Below are positions 60,901 to 64,000 of a stretch of DNA of 64,000 bases, one piece after another. Under the pieces are notes generated by a model. It ran no database searches and had not been told where the DNA came from. It was given only the letters and a program-made list of their open reading frames with translations. The stretch comes from Argyresthia goedartella (taxonomy: Eukaryota > Arthropoda > Insecta > Lepidoptera > Argyresthiidae): the NCBI GenBank assembly GCA_949825045.1, contig OX463820.1:4166501-4230500 (forward strand), read 5' to 3'. Made by a program: the position numbers and the translations under genes. Numbering within the stretch: position 1 is the stretch's first letter; every line of letters starts with the position of its first letter.

Positions 60901-63704
60901 AAGAATGGTATGATACCACCGGTGATCTATCTGCTTGCTAATCAGAATACCTACCACCATTTCTTCAGCCAGCGAGCGCCGGCAGCGCCTTGATGTCGAC
61001 GGCTGCGGGGAGGAGTCGCCCTCGCCCCCGCTCCGGCCCAGAGAAGCTGGTTGCTTCACCATCTATAACATAAATAAAATAGGCAAATTAAATATAAACA
61101 AAATACCAGACTGGCAGTCAGTGACATTTGCAGTATAATTATTTGTGTCCTTTTAGTATAAAACTTCACATTTCCCAGGTAAATAATTAATTATACTTGG
61201 TAAAACTATATTCAGACCGTTTAGGCTGCTGAATGGAACAAATTAATGGATATGTATATATATAAATATAAAAGGAAACGAAGCAAAAACGATGCGAGTG
61301 AAATTTCAATTATTTACCTTCATCCGACCGGAGCGGGAGCGCACATACACCAGCTTCTCATCAAGCTGGGCATGGTAGTCATGATCCATTCTGAAAAAAG
61401 TAGCTAAGGCATTAGGATCAAAACGTACACTCTGTGCACTTTTACAAATTTGTGTAATTTTGCATTTTTTTGTCATTTTACACTAAATTGTCAAAAGTAC
61501 ATATCTGAACTTGCAGGCAAACGAATCCGCCTAAAAAGACAAGTTAACACAATATGACACAAATTTGTTATTTTTTTATTTTATTTTTATTTTTATTTTT
61601 TTTATTTTGATATTTCCACTTGGGCATCGTGTAGGGTGTCTTACGAGCATAATTTTATGTCATATGCATGTTTTCCCTAGGACCAATATTTATAGAGATA
61701 TCGATATTACAAACATAATATGACGTATATCTCGAAATCGGTGAGGTGCAAGAGGAAAATGTTTATAACCAAAAGTGATAGCAAAAAGCAGCACTACACG
61801 ATTCCGAAGCAAAAAATAACAGTCAAAAAAAATATTTTTTAACACAATTTTTCTAAGTCGCTGGATGCTGGATTTTTCCATTGATAAAAAAGGGGCTTCC
61901 GCCCCCTTATCGACACTGAACTCCAATCATAAAGCCGCGGAACCTTTGATATGGAAACCCCAATCATCACATCACCCCGAAACCTATGATATGGAGTTTC
62001 ACCGAATATGACTGAAAACACCCGCACCCTGTAGTGAGATTCTGTCTGTGTGTGAGTAAAATGGCGTCGCGGAATGCTTATGTGTGCGGGTGAAGCATGT
62101 GAATTGGATGCCTGATCACGTTTCTGACGGAAAATCAGCAAATTGGTACATTATTTTGATAAAGAAACCTATAAAAATGGATTCCTTATAAGATTTCCAA
62201 TAAGATATGTGTATTTTTTATTGAAATCTAACTGTATTTCTCATTGGAATTACAAATAGCATTGGGGGGAATCCGTCTGGTTGCATGACGTATCATGTAA
62301 ATTTGCCGATTTTCTGGACATCTTGATGAATTTTACTATGATTTGTAGTTTGTTTATCGCAAATAGAGTTGTAAATATGAATAAAACAAATACTTACCTC
62401 AATTCACCAAAAAAACTACACTTTTCTCCCAATAAAATTTCACCACCACATACGTTGGGAGCGTCCGGAAGAAAGTGATTTTCAAAACGCGGTTGAATTA
62501 TTTTTTTCTACGGAAAAGCATAAACTAGCACACAGACCATAAAGTTTGTCTAATTGGGTGTCCACACATGATCGAACCGTAAAAATTGGTCCAACCGTTG
62601 GATAAAAAATACCGGTTTCAAAAATATTAGTCATCCCGCTGCTTATGCTGACAGCGGTACATAGAGTGACCGGGGCCGCGCTGCTTATGCTGACGGCGGA
62701 AAAGGAGAGGTTAACGGCTGAAACGCTTGATAATGTAGACTTTGCGGCGCTCTTCCTACGCTAAAACTACTGTTTTCACAAAAAGAGATGAGTCCAAGAA
62801 TTACAGGAAAAAAATTCTTATATATTTTCGATGAAGACTGTTATATCGTTAAACTAGCCCTTTTAGGACAACATTTTCGAGTTTTTGGGTTACCAAAAGT
62901 TGTTTTGCCCCCCCTTTCGAGCTGGCAAACGTAGGTTCCAAACTATCATGTTTTTTTTGTAGAAATGAATGTAAGCTAAATTACTTTTGGATTCTCTATA
63001 TATTGGGATTGGGATATATAAGGCTTTTCGGTAATATTTATCACTCACGCAGAGATCTGATATTCGGATGCATGCACTTTAGGTAAAGTTAATTTTTGGC
63101 TATAAAATTATGGAAGCCGCCGCCTTTTTAAACAAATCCCGGGATAAAAGGAAATCCGGGAATGCATAACTAATCGAATGCATTATATGGAAGCGTCTTT
63201 TTAAACTTTTTTTTTAATATGATCCATATTTACTAAAAGTTCTCTGGGCCTCTGAATTCTACCCGGAGGGGGTAGCAGCGCATGGGTAAAAGAGAGATGA
63301 GAAAGAGAAAGAGGTGTGGGAGCTCACTCACGGGCCAATAAATCTGCCGTACCTCGCACTGAAGTCTCGCACCATACTGATGCGAGACACGCCTATGCAT
63401 TGATGCGCTCTGCCTGTAATATTCTACAAATTCTAACGAAAGTAACTATGACTGTCTGTTTGTCAGTTACGTTTTCACGCTTAAACCCCTGAACCTATTT
63501 CGGTACATTTTGGTATAGAAATAGAAGGGAGAACGTCTTTTGGCGTGAAAATAATACTTCAGAAATGTTTCAATAGTGTTTGTCTCCGCAGGCATCACGT
63601 GTATCACCACCAGACCGTAGATGGCGCAACGTACCGCGTTATGGACTATCTGTACCCGGACCAAGCCCGCTACAGCCTGCACAATAGCTCACTATCAGAA
63701 TTTG
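21764..63704 (+). CDS. Ogdh: 2-oxoglutarate dehydrogenase E1-like gene (12 internal exons; partial)
   Basis: Encodes the thiamine-diphosphate-dependent E1 subunit. In the mitochondrial 2-oxoglutarate dehydrogenase complex this subunit decarboxylates 2-oxoglutarate and passes the succinyl group to E2 lipoyl arms. Twelve exons with GT-AG borders join in phase with no stop, giving about 590 residues. Family marks in order: [49 protein letters not shown] (across an intron), [25 protein letters not shown] and [10 protein letters not shown] (diphosphate/metal motif), [41 protein letters not shown]. Substitutions such as the region after DPLG and [16 protein letters not shown] mark it as diverged from ordinary OGDH, probably a paralog. 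DHKTD1 fits less well. The N-terminal exons (mitochondrial signal) and C-terminal domain are not seen. Confidence 0.92.
22222..23146 (+). pseudogene. LINE A copy 2 (in OGDH intron 1), part 1
   Basis: Encodes [20 protein letters not shown] and [15 protein letters not shown], then frame-broken YRPIS-like and KQYGF-like parts. Later come [20 protein letters not shown] and [19 protein letters not shown]. It is the same family as 11700-18095. The active-site segment is deleted and several stops occur. It breaks at the TA at 23145-23146 where a DNA transposon is inserted, and resumes at 25399. Confidence 0.82.
23147..25396 (+). mobile_element. DD82E (Sailor-type) IS630-Tc1-mariner transposon
   Basis: A 2250-bp element with 25-base perfect terminal inverted repeats (outer CAGATGTAGTGAATAATC) at 23147-23171 and 25372-25396. 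TA is duplicated at 23145-23146 and 25397-25398. It carries one transposase gene with a single frameshift. The insertion splits LINE A copy 2; removing it leaves the LINE frame running across the junction. TIR identity suggests moderate age. Confidence 0.92.
23471..24884 (+). pseudogene. Near-intact DD82E transposase with one frameshift
   Basis: Cut-and-paste transposase. The N-terminal 90 residues from [18 protein letters not shown] hold a helix-turn-helix region ([17 protein letters not shown]). One base is lost near 23733, after LGRPNK, moving the frame. The downstream frame (to 24884) has the catalytic block: [11 protein letters not shown] (Asp 1), [10 protein letters not shown] (Asp 2) and [16 protein letters not shown] (Glu). 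I count 82 residues between Asp 2 and Glu, the spacing reported for the DD82E/Sailor group. The C-terminus is acidic and Ser-rich. The start at 23471 follows AT-rich leader sequence. No other stop was seen. Confidence 0.9.
25399..25480 (+). pseudogene. LINE A copy 2, part 2: C-terminal fragment
   Basis: Resumes the LINE A protein with [15 protein letters not shown] coding (bases TTATTGTGGGGGAAAGCAGC) after the DD82E element, then degrades. It corresponds to 17945-17985 in copy 1. Confidence 0.75.
25634..25712 (+). CDS. Ogdh: OGDH-like exon 2
   Basis: 79 bp between TTCGCAG and GTGAAC. Takes one base from exon 1 and leaves two. Encodes [20 protein letters not shown] then EHALTLR, matching the family block LPTTTFIGG...LPLREII. 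Found by phase: length 1 mod 3 is what exons 1 and 3 require. Confidence 0.88.
25809..25857. repeat. GATA microsatellite
   Basis: Runs of GATA/TAGA (AGATAGATAGATAGATAG) with small interruptions, in OGDH intron 2. Confidence 0.85.
25939..26010 (+). pseudogene. Decayed copy 1 of OGDH exon 3 start
   Basis: Preceded by an AG (TTTCTAG). The sequence GGAGATCTGCCACCGTCTGG continues to encode [16 protein letters not shown], against [16 protein letters not shown] in the real exon. Similarity fades after about 55 bases and no donor matches the real one. The upstream block GCCCTGTCTACATTT is shared with copy 2. Confidence 0.8.
26116..26185 (+). pseudogene. Decayed copy 2 of OGDH exon 3 start
   Basis: Preceded by TTTGTAG. 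Encodes [20 protein letters not shown], recognisably exon 3 with several changes. It shares the 5' flank GCCCTGTCCATATTTGTAG with copy 1. Confidence 0.78.
26221..26300 (+). pseudogene. Decayed copy 3 of OGDH exon 3 start
   Basis: Begins CGAGATCATC without a usable AG. Encodes [20 protein letters not shown] then a stop. It shares LLEM..CCR changes with copy 2, so copies 2 and 3 come from a common duplicate. Confidence 0.75.
26333..26509 (+). CDS. Ogdh: OGDH-like exon 3
   Basis: 177 bp between TTCCCAG and GTGAGT. Encodes [20 protein letters not shown] through [10 protein letters not shown]. Three decayed copies of its first part lie upstream (25939, 26116, 26221). Confidence 0.92.
26607..26856 (+). 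repeat. tRNA-headed SINE, copy 1
   Basis: The head carries CCCGGGTTCGAGACCCGG, a T-arm/B-box stem, preceded by GCCGAGTCGGCAGTGACG. The body has TTTGTACCCTAGTCATGG, a run of TATCTAT and the end AATGGTGTCCAAGATATT. A second copy is at 31526-31778. It is in OGDH intron 3. Confidence 0.85.
27171..27319 (+). CDS. Ogdh: OGDH-like exon 4
   Basis: 149 bp between TTCCCCAG and GTGCCT. Encodes [20 protein letters not shown] through IVIAMPHRG. The His in MPHRG belongs to the conserved active-site region. Confidence 0.92.
27650..27735 (+). CDS. Ogdh: OGDH-like exon 5
   Basis: 86 bp between TTCCCCAG and GTTAGT. Completes the Gly codon and encodes [20 protein letters not shown] then SPMEPKQA, ending in phase 0. 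Confidence 0.9.
27953..28132 (+). CDS. Ogdh: OGDH-like exon 6
   Basis: 180 bp (60 codons, phase 0 to 0) between CACCCAG and GTTACT. Encodes [16 protein letters not shown] through [20 protein letters not shown] and GDNNGDK. Confidence 0.93.
28462..28642 (+). CDS. Ogdh: OGDH-like exon 7 (thiamine-diphosphate motif)
   Basis: 181 bp between TTTTCAG and GTGAGA. Encodes [20 protein letters not shown] and later [20 protein letters not shown]. The GD...NN pair is the cofactor/Mg-binding motif of the family. Confidence 0.93.
28957..29238 (+). pseudogene. C-terminal fragment of another LINE
   Basis: Encodes [20 protein letters not shown], a C-x2-C...H-type end ([16 protein letters not shown]) and, after a frame change, [11 protein letters not shown] and GNWAK. 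This matches the C-terminal segment of jockey/R1/I-type LINE ORF2. It lies in OGDH intron 7. The flank 28643-28956 shows nothing else. Confidence 0.72.
29285..29502. repeat. CG-rich fold-back segment
   Basis: The arms around GTGAGCGAGACAGCGAGC and CTACGTCTCGCTCACACAC are inverted relatives, in an unusually CpG-rich context. It is probably a MITE, with no coding support. Confidence 0.5.
29503..29645. repeat. 143-bp MITE (GATCCCAATAACCTATCT ends)
   Basis: Perfect inverted ends GATCCCAATAACCTATCT at 29503-29520 and complementary at the right, with further imperfect pairing (AATCTGCA) inside. Confidence 0.82.
29686..30125 (+). repeat. SINE-like repeat, copy 2 (diverged)
   Basis: Starts AAAACCGGCCAAGTGCGAG and ends GGTACGGAACCCTGATAAA, with GTGACAAACGGACAGACAGC inside. 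It carries an internal partial duplication of the TTGTATGGGAGCC/TTGTGTGGGAGC block (29770 and 29920). Same family as 14366-14771. Confidence 0.8.
30143..30440. repeat. Dispersed repeat, copy 2
   Basis: Diverged relative of 10741-10965 (ATTAATGGCGGTCTATC start, AACGTGCAGGGTGGTGGGA block). It sits directly after SINE-like copy 2 in OGDH intron 7. Confidence 0.5.
30489..30707 (+). CDS. Ogdh: OGDH-like exon 8
   Basis: 219 bp between CACCAG and GTACCT. Completes Asp, then [40 protein letters not shown] and [10 protein letters not shown]. The stretch after DVAK differs from the usual NAPIFHVNSDDPE of OGDH. Confidence 0.92.
30997..31190 (+). CDS. Ogdh: OGDH-like exon 9
   Basis: 194 bp between TTCCAG and GTGAGC. 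Encodes [20 protein letters not shown] through [19 protein letters not shown], the family's linker ending in WP/WTGFF. Confidence 0.9.
31526..31778 (+). repeat. tRNA-headed SINE, copy 2
   Basis: The head has GGTCCCGGGTTCGAGTCCCGG and the body matches copy 1 (TTTGTACCCTAGTCATGG, CTAGTTTGGGGCTAGATC). It is in OGDH intron 9, 45 bases before exon 10. Confidence 0.85.
31823..31951 (+). CDS. Ogdh: OGDH-like exon 10
   Basis: 129 bp (43 codons) between TACCAG and GTAGCT. Encodes [18 protein letters not shown] through [14 protein letters not shown]. An alternative donor at GGTAGG would break phase with exon 11, so this end was chosen. Confidence 0.9.
31952..33998. other. OGDH intron 10, AT-rich with repeat remnants
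   Basis: Holds a small fold-back at 32035-32120 (GTGTTAAAT arms), a LINE-tail-like ATTCCAA triple at 32784-32805 in minus orientation followed by about 80 bases of possible 3' end, and an A-run at 33583-33598. No gene seen. Confidence 0.45.
33999..34120 (+). CDS. Ogdh: OGDH-like exon 11
   Basis: 122 bp between TTATAG and GTCATC. Encodes [20 protein letters not shown] and [11 protein letters not shown], leaving two bases (AG) that exon 12 completes to Arg 29.5 kb downstream. Confidence 0.92.
34121..34910. other. OGDH intron 11, 5' part
   Basis: No gene supported. The longest frame here (minus strand, 34126-34557) resembles nothing and overlaps low-complexity sequence. Confidence 0.4.
35526..35533 (+). 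promoter_or_regulatory. LTR TATA box
   Basis: TATAAATA within GCGTCCTATAAATACGAG, repeated in the 3' LTR at 48087-48094. Expected transcription start is about 25-30 bases downstream, which is where the LINE has inserted. Confidence 0.7.
35794..38004 (+). CDS. LINE ORF1 protein with PRE_C2HC and three CCHC knuckles
   Basis: A 736-residue nucleic-acid-binding chaperone of a jockey-type LINE. An acidic/Ser-rich N-terminus is followed by a Pro/Ala/Arg low-complexity region (about residues 290-390, repeating [10 protein letters not shown]). A PRE_C2HC-type domain (about 450-530, with [20 protein letters not shown]) follows, then three knuckles: [14 protein letters not shown] (about 550), [13 protein letters not shown] (about 569) and [15 protein letters not shown] (about 591). 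A basic GGKKKKKA patch and an Ala-rich C-terminus end it. The frame is intact. Stop TGA at 38002-38004 overlaps the ORF2 ATG at 37997. Long antisense frames here are GC-composition shadows. Confidence 0.9.
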   Translation: MDKFKSPSKGYSDSASVIVDSASASASEHHVDDTSSPPLGATPRRSRLTSSISLDRLLPVSTSTEYGSPLVRRPVSPRAELELDGLYLIRAAQAKLFSPGLLRAMEAYIADSRAALEGTPAADIGEEILDARLLEQAREQPLILPPPPRGTRRARSESPSDEVLRGSGKRALLADSPSPPPRPPTPRKTGLDMPRLSPLPGEPQASGSAPAHEPTAASERDSESASTLERKGTSVLHTKCSPTVSFAAAAATAIPMSGAPRPSTASPPRSVRHPVPPTARPPAPSATTSRVPARPTRSAAAPAIVPARPTRPAAAPANPPTAATVPARPTRPAAVPANPHAAAPAIGPARPMPPARPTPPATAATQTAAAIATTTATPSGGAAPQQPRQPRYPPLIVEVLPNWADHFRAIASELGRAPSARAYQKGVRFTPTAEDEYRLVQRYLCRLEKDQGVRWFSYSLPADKTQKVAIRGLPSNTAPEEIVAALAELGVEAEYCKQIRARKGRPGCIFFANLKKNPDRAPGAVYEITELLYMPGVKIEAWRSKQGPAQCHRCQQFRHSSHMCHRPLACVRCGGPHSARECPRPKDQPPTCANCGGPHTANNATCPVFRQEARNKKAGTVALTNAPGPKKVQRPPLPRPDLQEPTAPASLMAQANDGAPRQKTKRGGKKKKKATAPPAAGAAAATLAASETAAAAGAATPAAAIGQQDLGHLTALLALLSDPTALGRLTALLRNA
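37997..40645 (+). pseudogene. LINE ORF2: endonuclease-reverse transcriptase, two nonsense codons
   Basis: One 882-codon frame interrupted only by TAG at 38237-38239 (codon 81) and TAA at 39605-39607 (codon 537). The endonuclease of the APE type shows [27 protein letters not shown] (about 136) and SDHRPVL (about 208). The reverse transcriptase shows [54 protein letters not shown] and the catalytic FADDASYYA (about 660). A C-terminal region follows. It would nick target DNA and reverse-transcribe LINE RNA in place. With no indel and two stops, inactivation is recent. Confidence 0.92.
40990..40995 (+). terminator. LTR polyadenylation signal AATAAA
   Basis: AATAAA in CCTTTAAATAAACCTACC of the 5' LTR. 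The same place in the 3' LTR is split by a Harbinger-like insertion and reads AATCAA on the right side. Confidence 0.6.
42346..42363 (+). other. Candidate primer-binding site
   Basis: Six bases after the 5' LTR the sequence reads TGGTGCCCAAACCGAAGG. It begins with TGG, the complement of a tRNA CCA end. I do not recognise the tRNA. Confidence 0.5.
42557..43641 (+). pseudogene. Gag of the long-LTR element, broken, without zinc knuckle
   Basis: Starts [18 protein letters not shown] frame change occurs near 42930 and a TAG at 43036-43038. The capsid-like part continues ([20 protein letters not shown], then [15 protein letters not shown]), and the C-terminus is Arg/Gly/Asn-rich ([13 protein letters not shown]) instead of CCHC knuckles. 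It ends ...KN-stop at 43641, one base into the pol frame, with an A AAA AAC slip site before the stop. Confidence 0.85.
43632..43638 (+). promoter_or_regulatory. -1 frameshift heptamer (A AAA AAC) before gag stop
   Basis: The gag frame reads TCA AAA AAC TAG. The heptamer A AAA AAC is in X XXY YYZ phase and abuts the stop; a -1 slip enters the pol frame exactly (AAA AAA CTA GTG). It fits classic retroviral frameshifting. Confidence 0.82.
43641..47098 (+). pseudogene. Pol of the long-LTR element, broken
   Basis: Protease [12 protein letters not shown] (about residue 111) and ILGFDF; RT with [28 protein letters not shown] and catalytic NFVDD (about 446); RNase H with [11 protein letters not shown] and RTDHKSL. 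The integrase has a HEEIGH...CDICQ zinc region, [17 protein letters not shown] and [12 protein letters not shown]. Breaks: at least two frameshifts between 45360 (an A11 run) and 45415, then TGA at 45659-45661 and TAA at 46046-46048 in the remaining frame, which ends at 47098. The RT box is FVDD where YVDD/YLDD is usual. Not functional as it stands. Confidence 0.9.
47099..47467 (+). other. 3' untranslated part of the long-LTR element
   Basis: No env or other frame. It includes a TA dinucleotide run at 47200-47218. Confidence 0.6.
47468..47476 (+). other. Polypurine tract
   Basis: GGGAGGGGG, one base before the 3' LTR start at 47478. Confidence 0.75.
47478..50817 (+). repeat. 3' LTR, split by a Harbinger-like element
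   Basis: LTR sequence is 47478-48283 plus 49480-50817. It differs from the 5' LTR by scattered substitutions and small indels (for example a missing block near 50352 where the 5' LTR has GTTATTGCCGTGAACTAATT). It holds the LTR TATA box at 48087. Confidence 0.92.
48284..49476. mobile_element. PIF/Harbinger-like non-autonomous element
   Basis: 1193 bp with inverted ends TGCCCGGTTCCTATATTT and a 3-bp target duplication TAA (48281-48283, 49477-49479), the preference of PIF/Harbinger. Comparison with the 5' LTR (CCTTTAAATAAACC) confirms the empty site. The interior has an acidic/Ser-rich coding-like patch near 48615-48720 but no recognisable transposase. Confidence 0.85.
50822..52030. other. OGDH intron 11: unexplained stretch with coding-like patch
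   Basis: Mostly AT-rich. A GC-richer piece at 51000-51075 and an open frame at 51242-51490 (see separate entry) stand out. No other gene. Confidence 0.4.
51242..51490 (+). other. Unidentified 82-residue open frame
   Basis: The stretch [20 protein letters not shown]...[20 protein letters not shown] has protein-like composition. I recognise no family. The frame starts in [12 protein letters not shown] without a convincing context and ends at 51490. It could be a captured exon, a remnant of a transposon protein, or chance. Confidence 0.3.
52031..52832. repeat. 802-bp element with CCTTTGACTGGTGACA ends
   Basis: The left end CCTTTGACTGGTGACATGG and the right end pair as imperfect inverted repeats (complement CCTTTAACTGGTGACAAGG). 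CTAA occurs on both flanks (52027-52030, 52833-52836). GTGACATGGGGTCTGAGAGG recurs inside near 52621. Non-autonomous DNA element, superfamily unknown. Confidence 0.65.
53261..53652 (-). repeat. SINE-like repeat, copy 3 (inverted)
   Basis: Minus-strand copy very close to 14366-14771, including the insert CTCCATGTACGTAACCAGG shared only by these two. It begins at TTTAGGGTTCCGTACCC and ends near 53652. Confidence 0.82.
53653..55439. other. OGDH intron 11: no gene seen
   Basis: AT-rich sequence without protein-like frames. The 77-codon frame at 55046-55279 has no recognised similarity. Confidence 0.4.
55440..55577 (-). repeat. SINE-like repeat fragment
   Basis: Contains ACCTCAAGAACC, GACAGTTGAAATTTTCA and TTATTTGCCGCT, in the order and orientation of copy 3. 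It is cut by the DNA transposon that starts at 55578. Confidence 0.6.
55578..58610 (+). mobile_element. Second DD8xE (Sailor-like) transposon, decayed
   Basis: A 3033-bp element with ~34-base inverted ends (CCCTTATTCACATAAAAACG at the left, four or so mismatches at the right) flanked by TA at 55576-55577 and 58611-58612. It encodes a broken transposase related to that at 23471 but clearly diverged. A ~70-base stretch near 55875-55950 recurs at about 56787-56852. The region after the gene, 58010-58570, has no frame. Confidence 0.85.
56237..58007 (+). pseudogene. Broken DD8xE transposase
   Basis: Starts [20 protein letters not shown]. The N-terminal helix-turn-helix part runs to about 56500. 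A non-coding interruption (possibly an intron ending TACAG at about 56900) follows. Then [28 protein letters not shown] (Asp 1), [10 protein letters not shown] (Asp 2) and IPIELVWG (Glu), with roughly 80 residues between the last two. The C-terminus is [18 protein letters not shown]. Stops at 57362-57364, 57458-57460 and 57727-57729, plus frameshifts, make it non-functional. Confidence 0.85.
58680..58860 (+). repeat. SINE-like repeat fragment
   Basis: Contains TATTCTTGAGAC, GGACGGACGGATAGACAGAC and GCAGAACCCTAAG, the 3' part of the GGAACCCTAA family, in + orientation. Confidence 0.55.
58861..59950. other. OGDH intron 11: no gene seen
   Basis: AT-rich apart from a GC-richer patch at 58870-58990. 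No protein-like frame is supported. Confidence 0.4.
60137..60359. repeat. 114-bp tandem duplication
   Basis: Units at 60137 and 60251 (ATATAGTTATATATTCA start), differing at very few bases. Confidence 0.88.
60597..60871. repeat. 134-bp tandem duplication
   Basis: Units start at 60597 and 60731 with TGCAACTGTTAAAGTAAAC. The second has a short ACACATACACACAT expansion. Confidence 0.88.
60955..61062 (-). CDS. Putative exon B, minus strand (unknown protein)
   Basis: 108 bp, GC-rich amid AT-rich DNA. On the minus strand it is bounded by TTATGTTATAG and GTAGGT. Encodes [20 protein letters not shown] then [16 protein letters not shown], phase 0 to 0. With exon A it would continue a basic RSRSGRMK motif. 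I do not recognise the protein. It may be a real nested gene, an exon carried by a mobile element, or a transposon gene. Confidence 0.45.
61318..61390 (-). CDS. Putative exon A, minus strand (unknown protein)
   Basis: 73 bp between CTTTTTTCAG and GTAAATA on the minus strand. One base, then [20 protein letters not shown] and GRMK, ending in phase 0 so that it joins exon B in frame. Composition and splice signals look coding. The identity is unknown. Confidence 0.45.
61561..63591. other. OGDH intron 11, 3' part
   Basis: Holds a T-rich run (61567-61608), a hairpin GGGGCTTCCGCCCCC at 61890-61904, a paired direct repeat CTGCTTATGCTGAC (62640 and 62684), and otherwise no supported gene. Confidence 0.45.
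63592..63704 (+). CDS. Ogdh: OGDH-like exon 12
   Basis: 113 bp between CTCCGCAG and GTACTT. Encodes [16 protein letters not shown] then [17 protein letters not shown]. It is in phase with exon 11 (AG+G). The gene continues beyond the window. Confidence 0.92.
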
Positions 63705-64000
63705 GTACTTAGCACATTGTAATTTTTATCTTTTATATCTTACTTACTTACCTAAGAGTAAAATAGTTATTTTAATGTCTTTTGACAGACTTTTTGATCG
63801 GCCATTTACGTTGCCATCGTAATTTGGCCGATACCCAATCATTATACATATAATGTGCACACTTGCATACACCTTCATACTGAAGAGCCCGACATAGCTA
63901 TCGGTAGATAGATAAGATCAGGGTGTTTGGTGTATGGAGCGACAAAAGTTTTAGGAAGTAAAAGGGGTTGTAGTCAACACATTTTTGCTTGAAATTTGGT
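63705..64000. other. Start of OGDH intron 12
   Basis: Follows donor GTACTT. No exon-like sequence before the window end. Confidence 0.5.

Larger units (their letters stand above)
59951..61560. repeat. Inverted-repeat-bounded block of 1.6 kb
   Basis: The arm at 59951-60032 (with AGATATGTACTTTTGACAAT and TTACACAAATTTGTA) is mirrored at 61439-61560 with two indels. Inside are two tandem duplications and two exon-like minus-strand segments. It may be a DNA transposon that captured gene pieces, or two opposed MITE copies around host sequence. Confidence 0.6.

Overview
This is nuclear DNA of an insect, most likely a moth or butterfly. It is AT-rich and has one spliced host gene with GT-AG introns. 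The rest is transposon families I associate with Lepidoptera: SINE-like repeats ending in GGAACCCTAA, a tRNA-headed SINE, LINEs with ATTTC tails, a Ty3/gypsy element with an envelope gene, and many fold-back MITEs. Species cannot be told from the sequence.

Host gene: twelve phase-consistent exons on the + strand (21764-63704) encode about 590 residues of the middle of a 2-oxoglutarate dehydrogenase E1 (OGDH) subunit. Coverage runs from the [12 protein letters not shown] segment through the thiamine-diphosphate core to HNSSLSEFG. The 5' and 3' exons are missing or lie outside the window. The protein is diverged from ordinary OGDH, which suggests a paralog. Three decayed partial copies of exon 3 sit just upstream of it, and intron 11 is about 29.5 kb long and filled with mobile elements.

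Layout: (1) 690-9423, a complete env-bearing Ty3/gypsy (errantivirus-like) provirus on the minus strand, with apparently identical 301-bp LTRs and a 4-bp target duplication. (2) 9424-11700, tandem repeats. (3) 11700-18095, a nested stack: a LINE (A) interrupted by a mariner-superfamily transposon with ~490-bp terminal inverted repeats and by a second LINE (B). (4) 18096-21763, MITEs and GC-rich repeats. (5) 21764-34120, OGDH exons 1-11. Intron 1 carries a second LINE A copy split by a DD82E (Sailor-type) transposon, and the other introns hold SINEs, MITEs and a LINE fragment. (6) 34915-50817, an old Ty3/gypsy element with ~2.15-kb LTRs. A 5.26-kb jockey-type LINE sits in its 5' LTR and a 1.2-kb Harbinger-like element in its 3' LTR. 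Each LTR shows the empty site of the insertion in the other. (7) 50822-63591, smaller elements, a second DD8xE transposon, and an inverted-repeat-bounded block holding two exon-like minus-strand segments. (8) 63592-63704, OGDH exon 12.

Nearly all mobile elements are broken, so the likely active functions are the OGDH-like gene and possibly the young env-bearing provirus. Both LTR elements keep textbook -1 frameshift heptamers at the end of gag.
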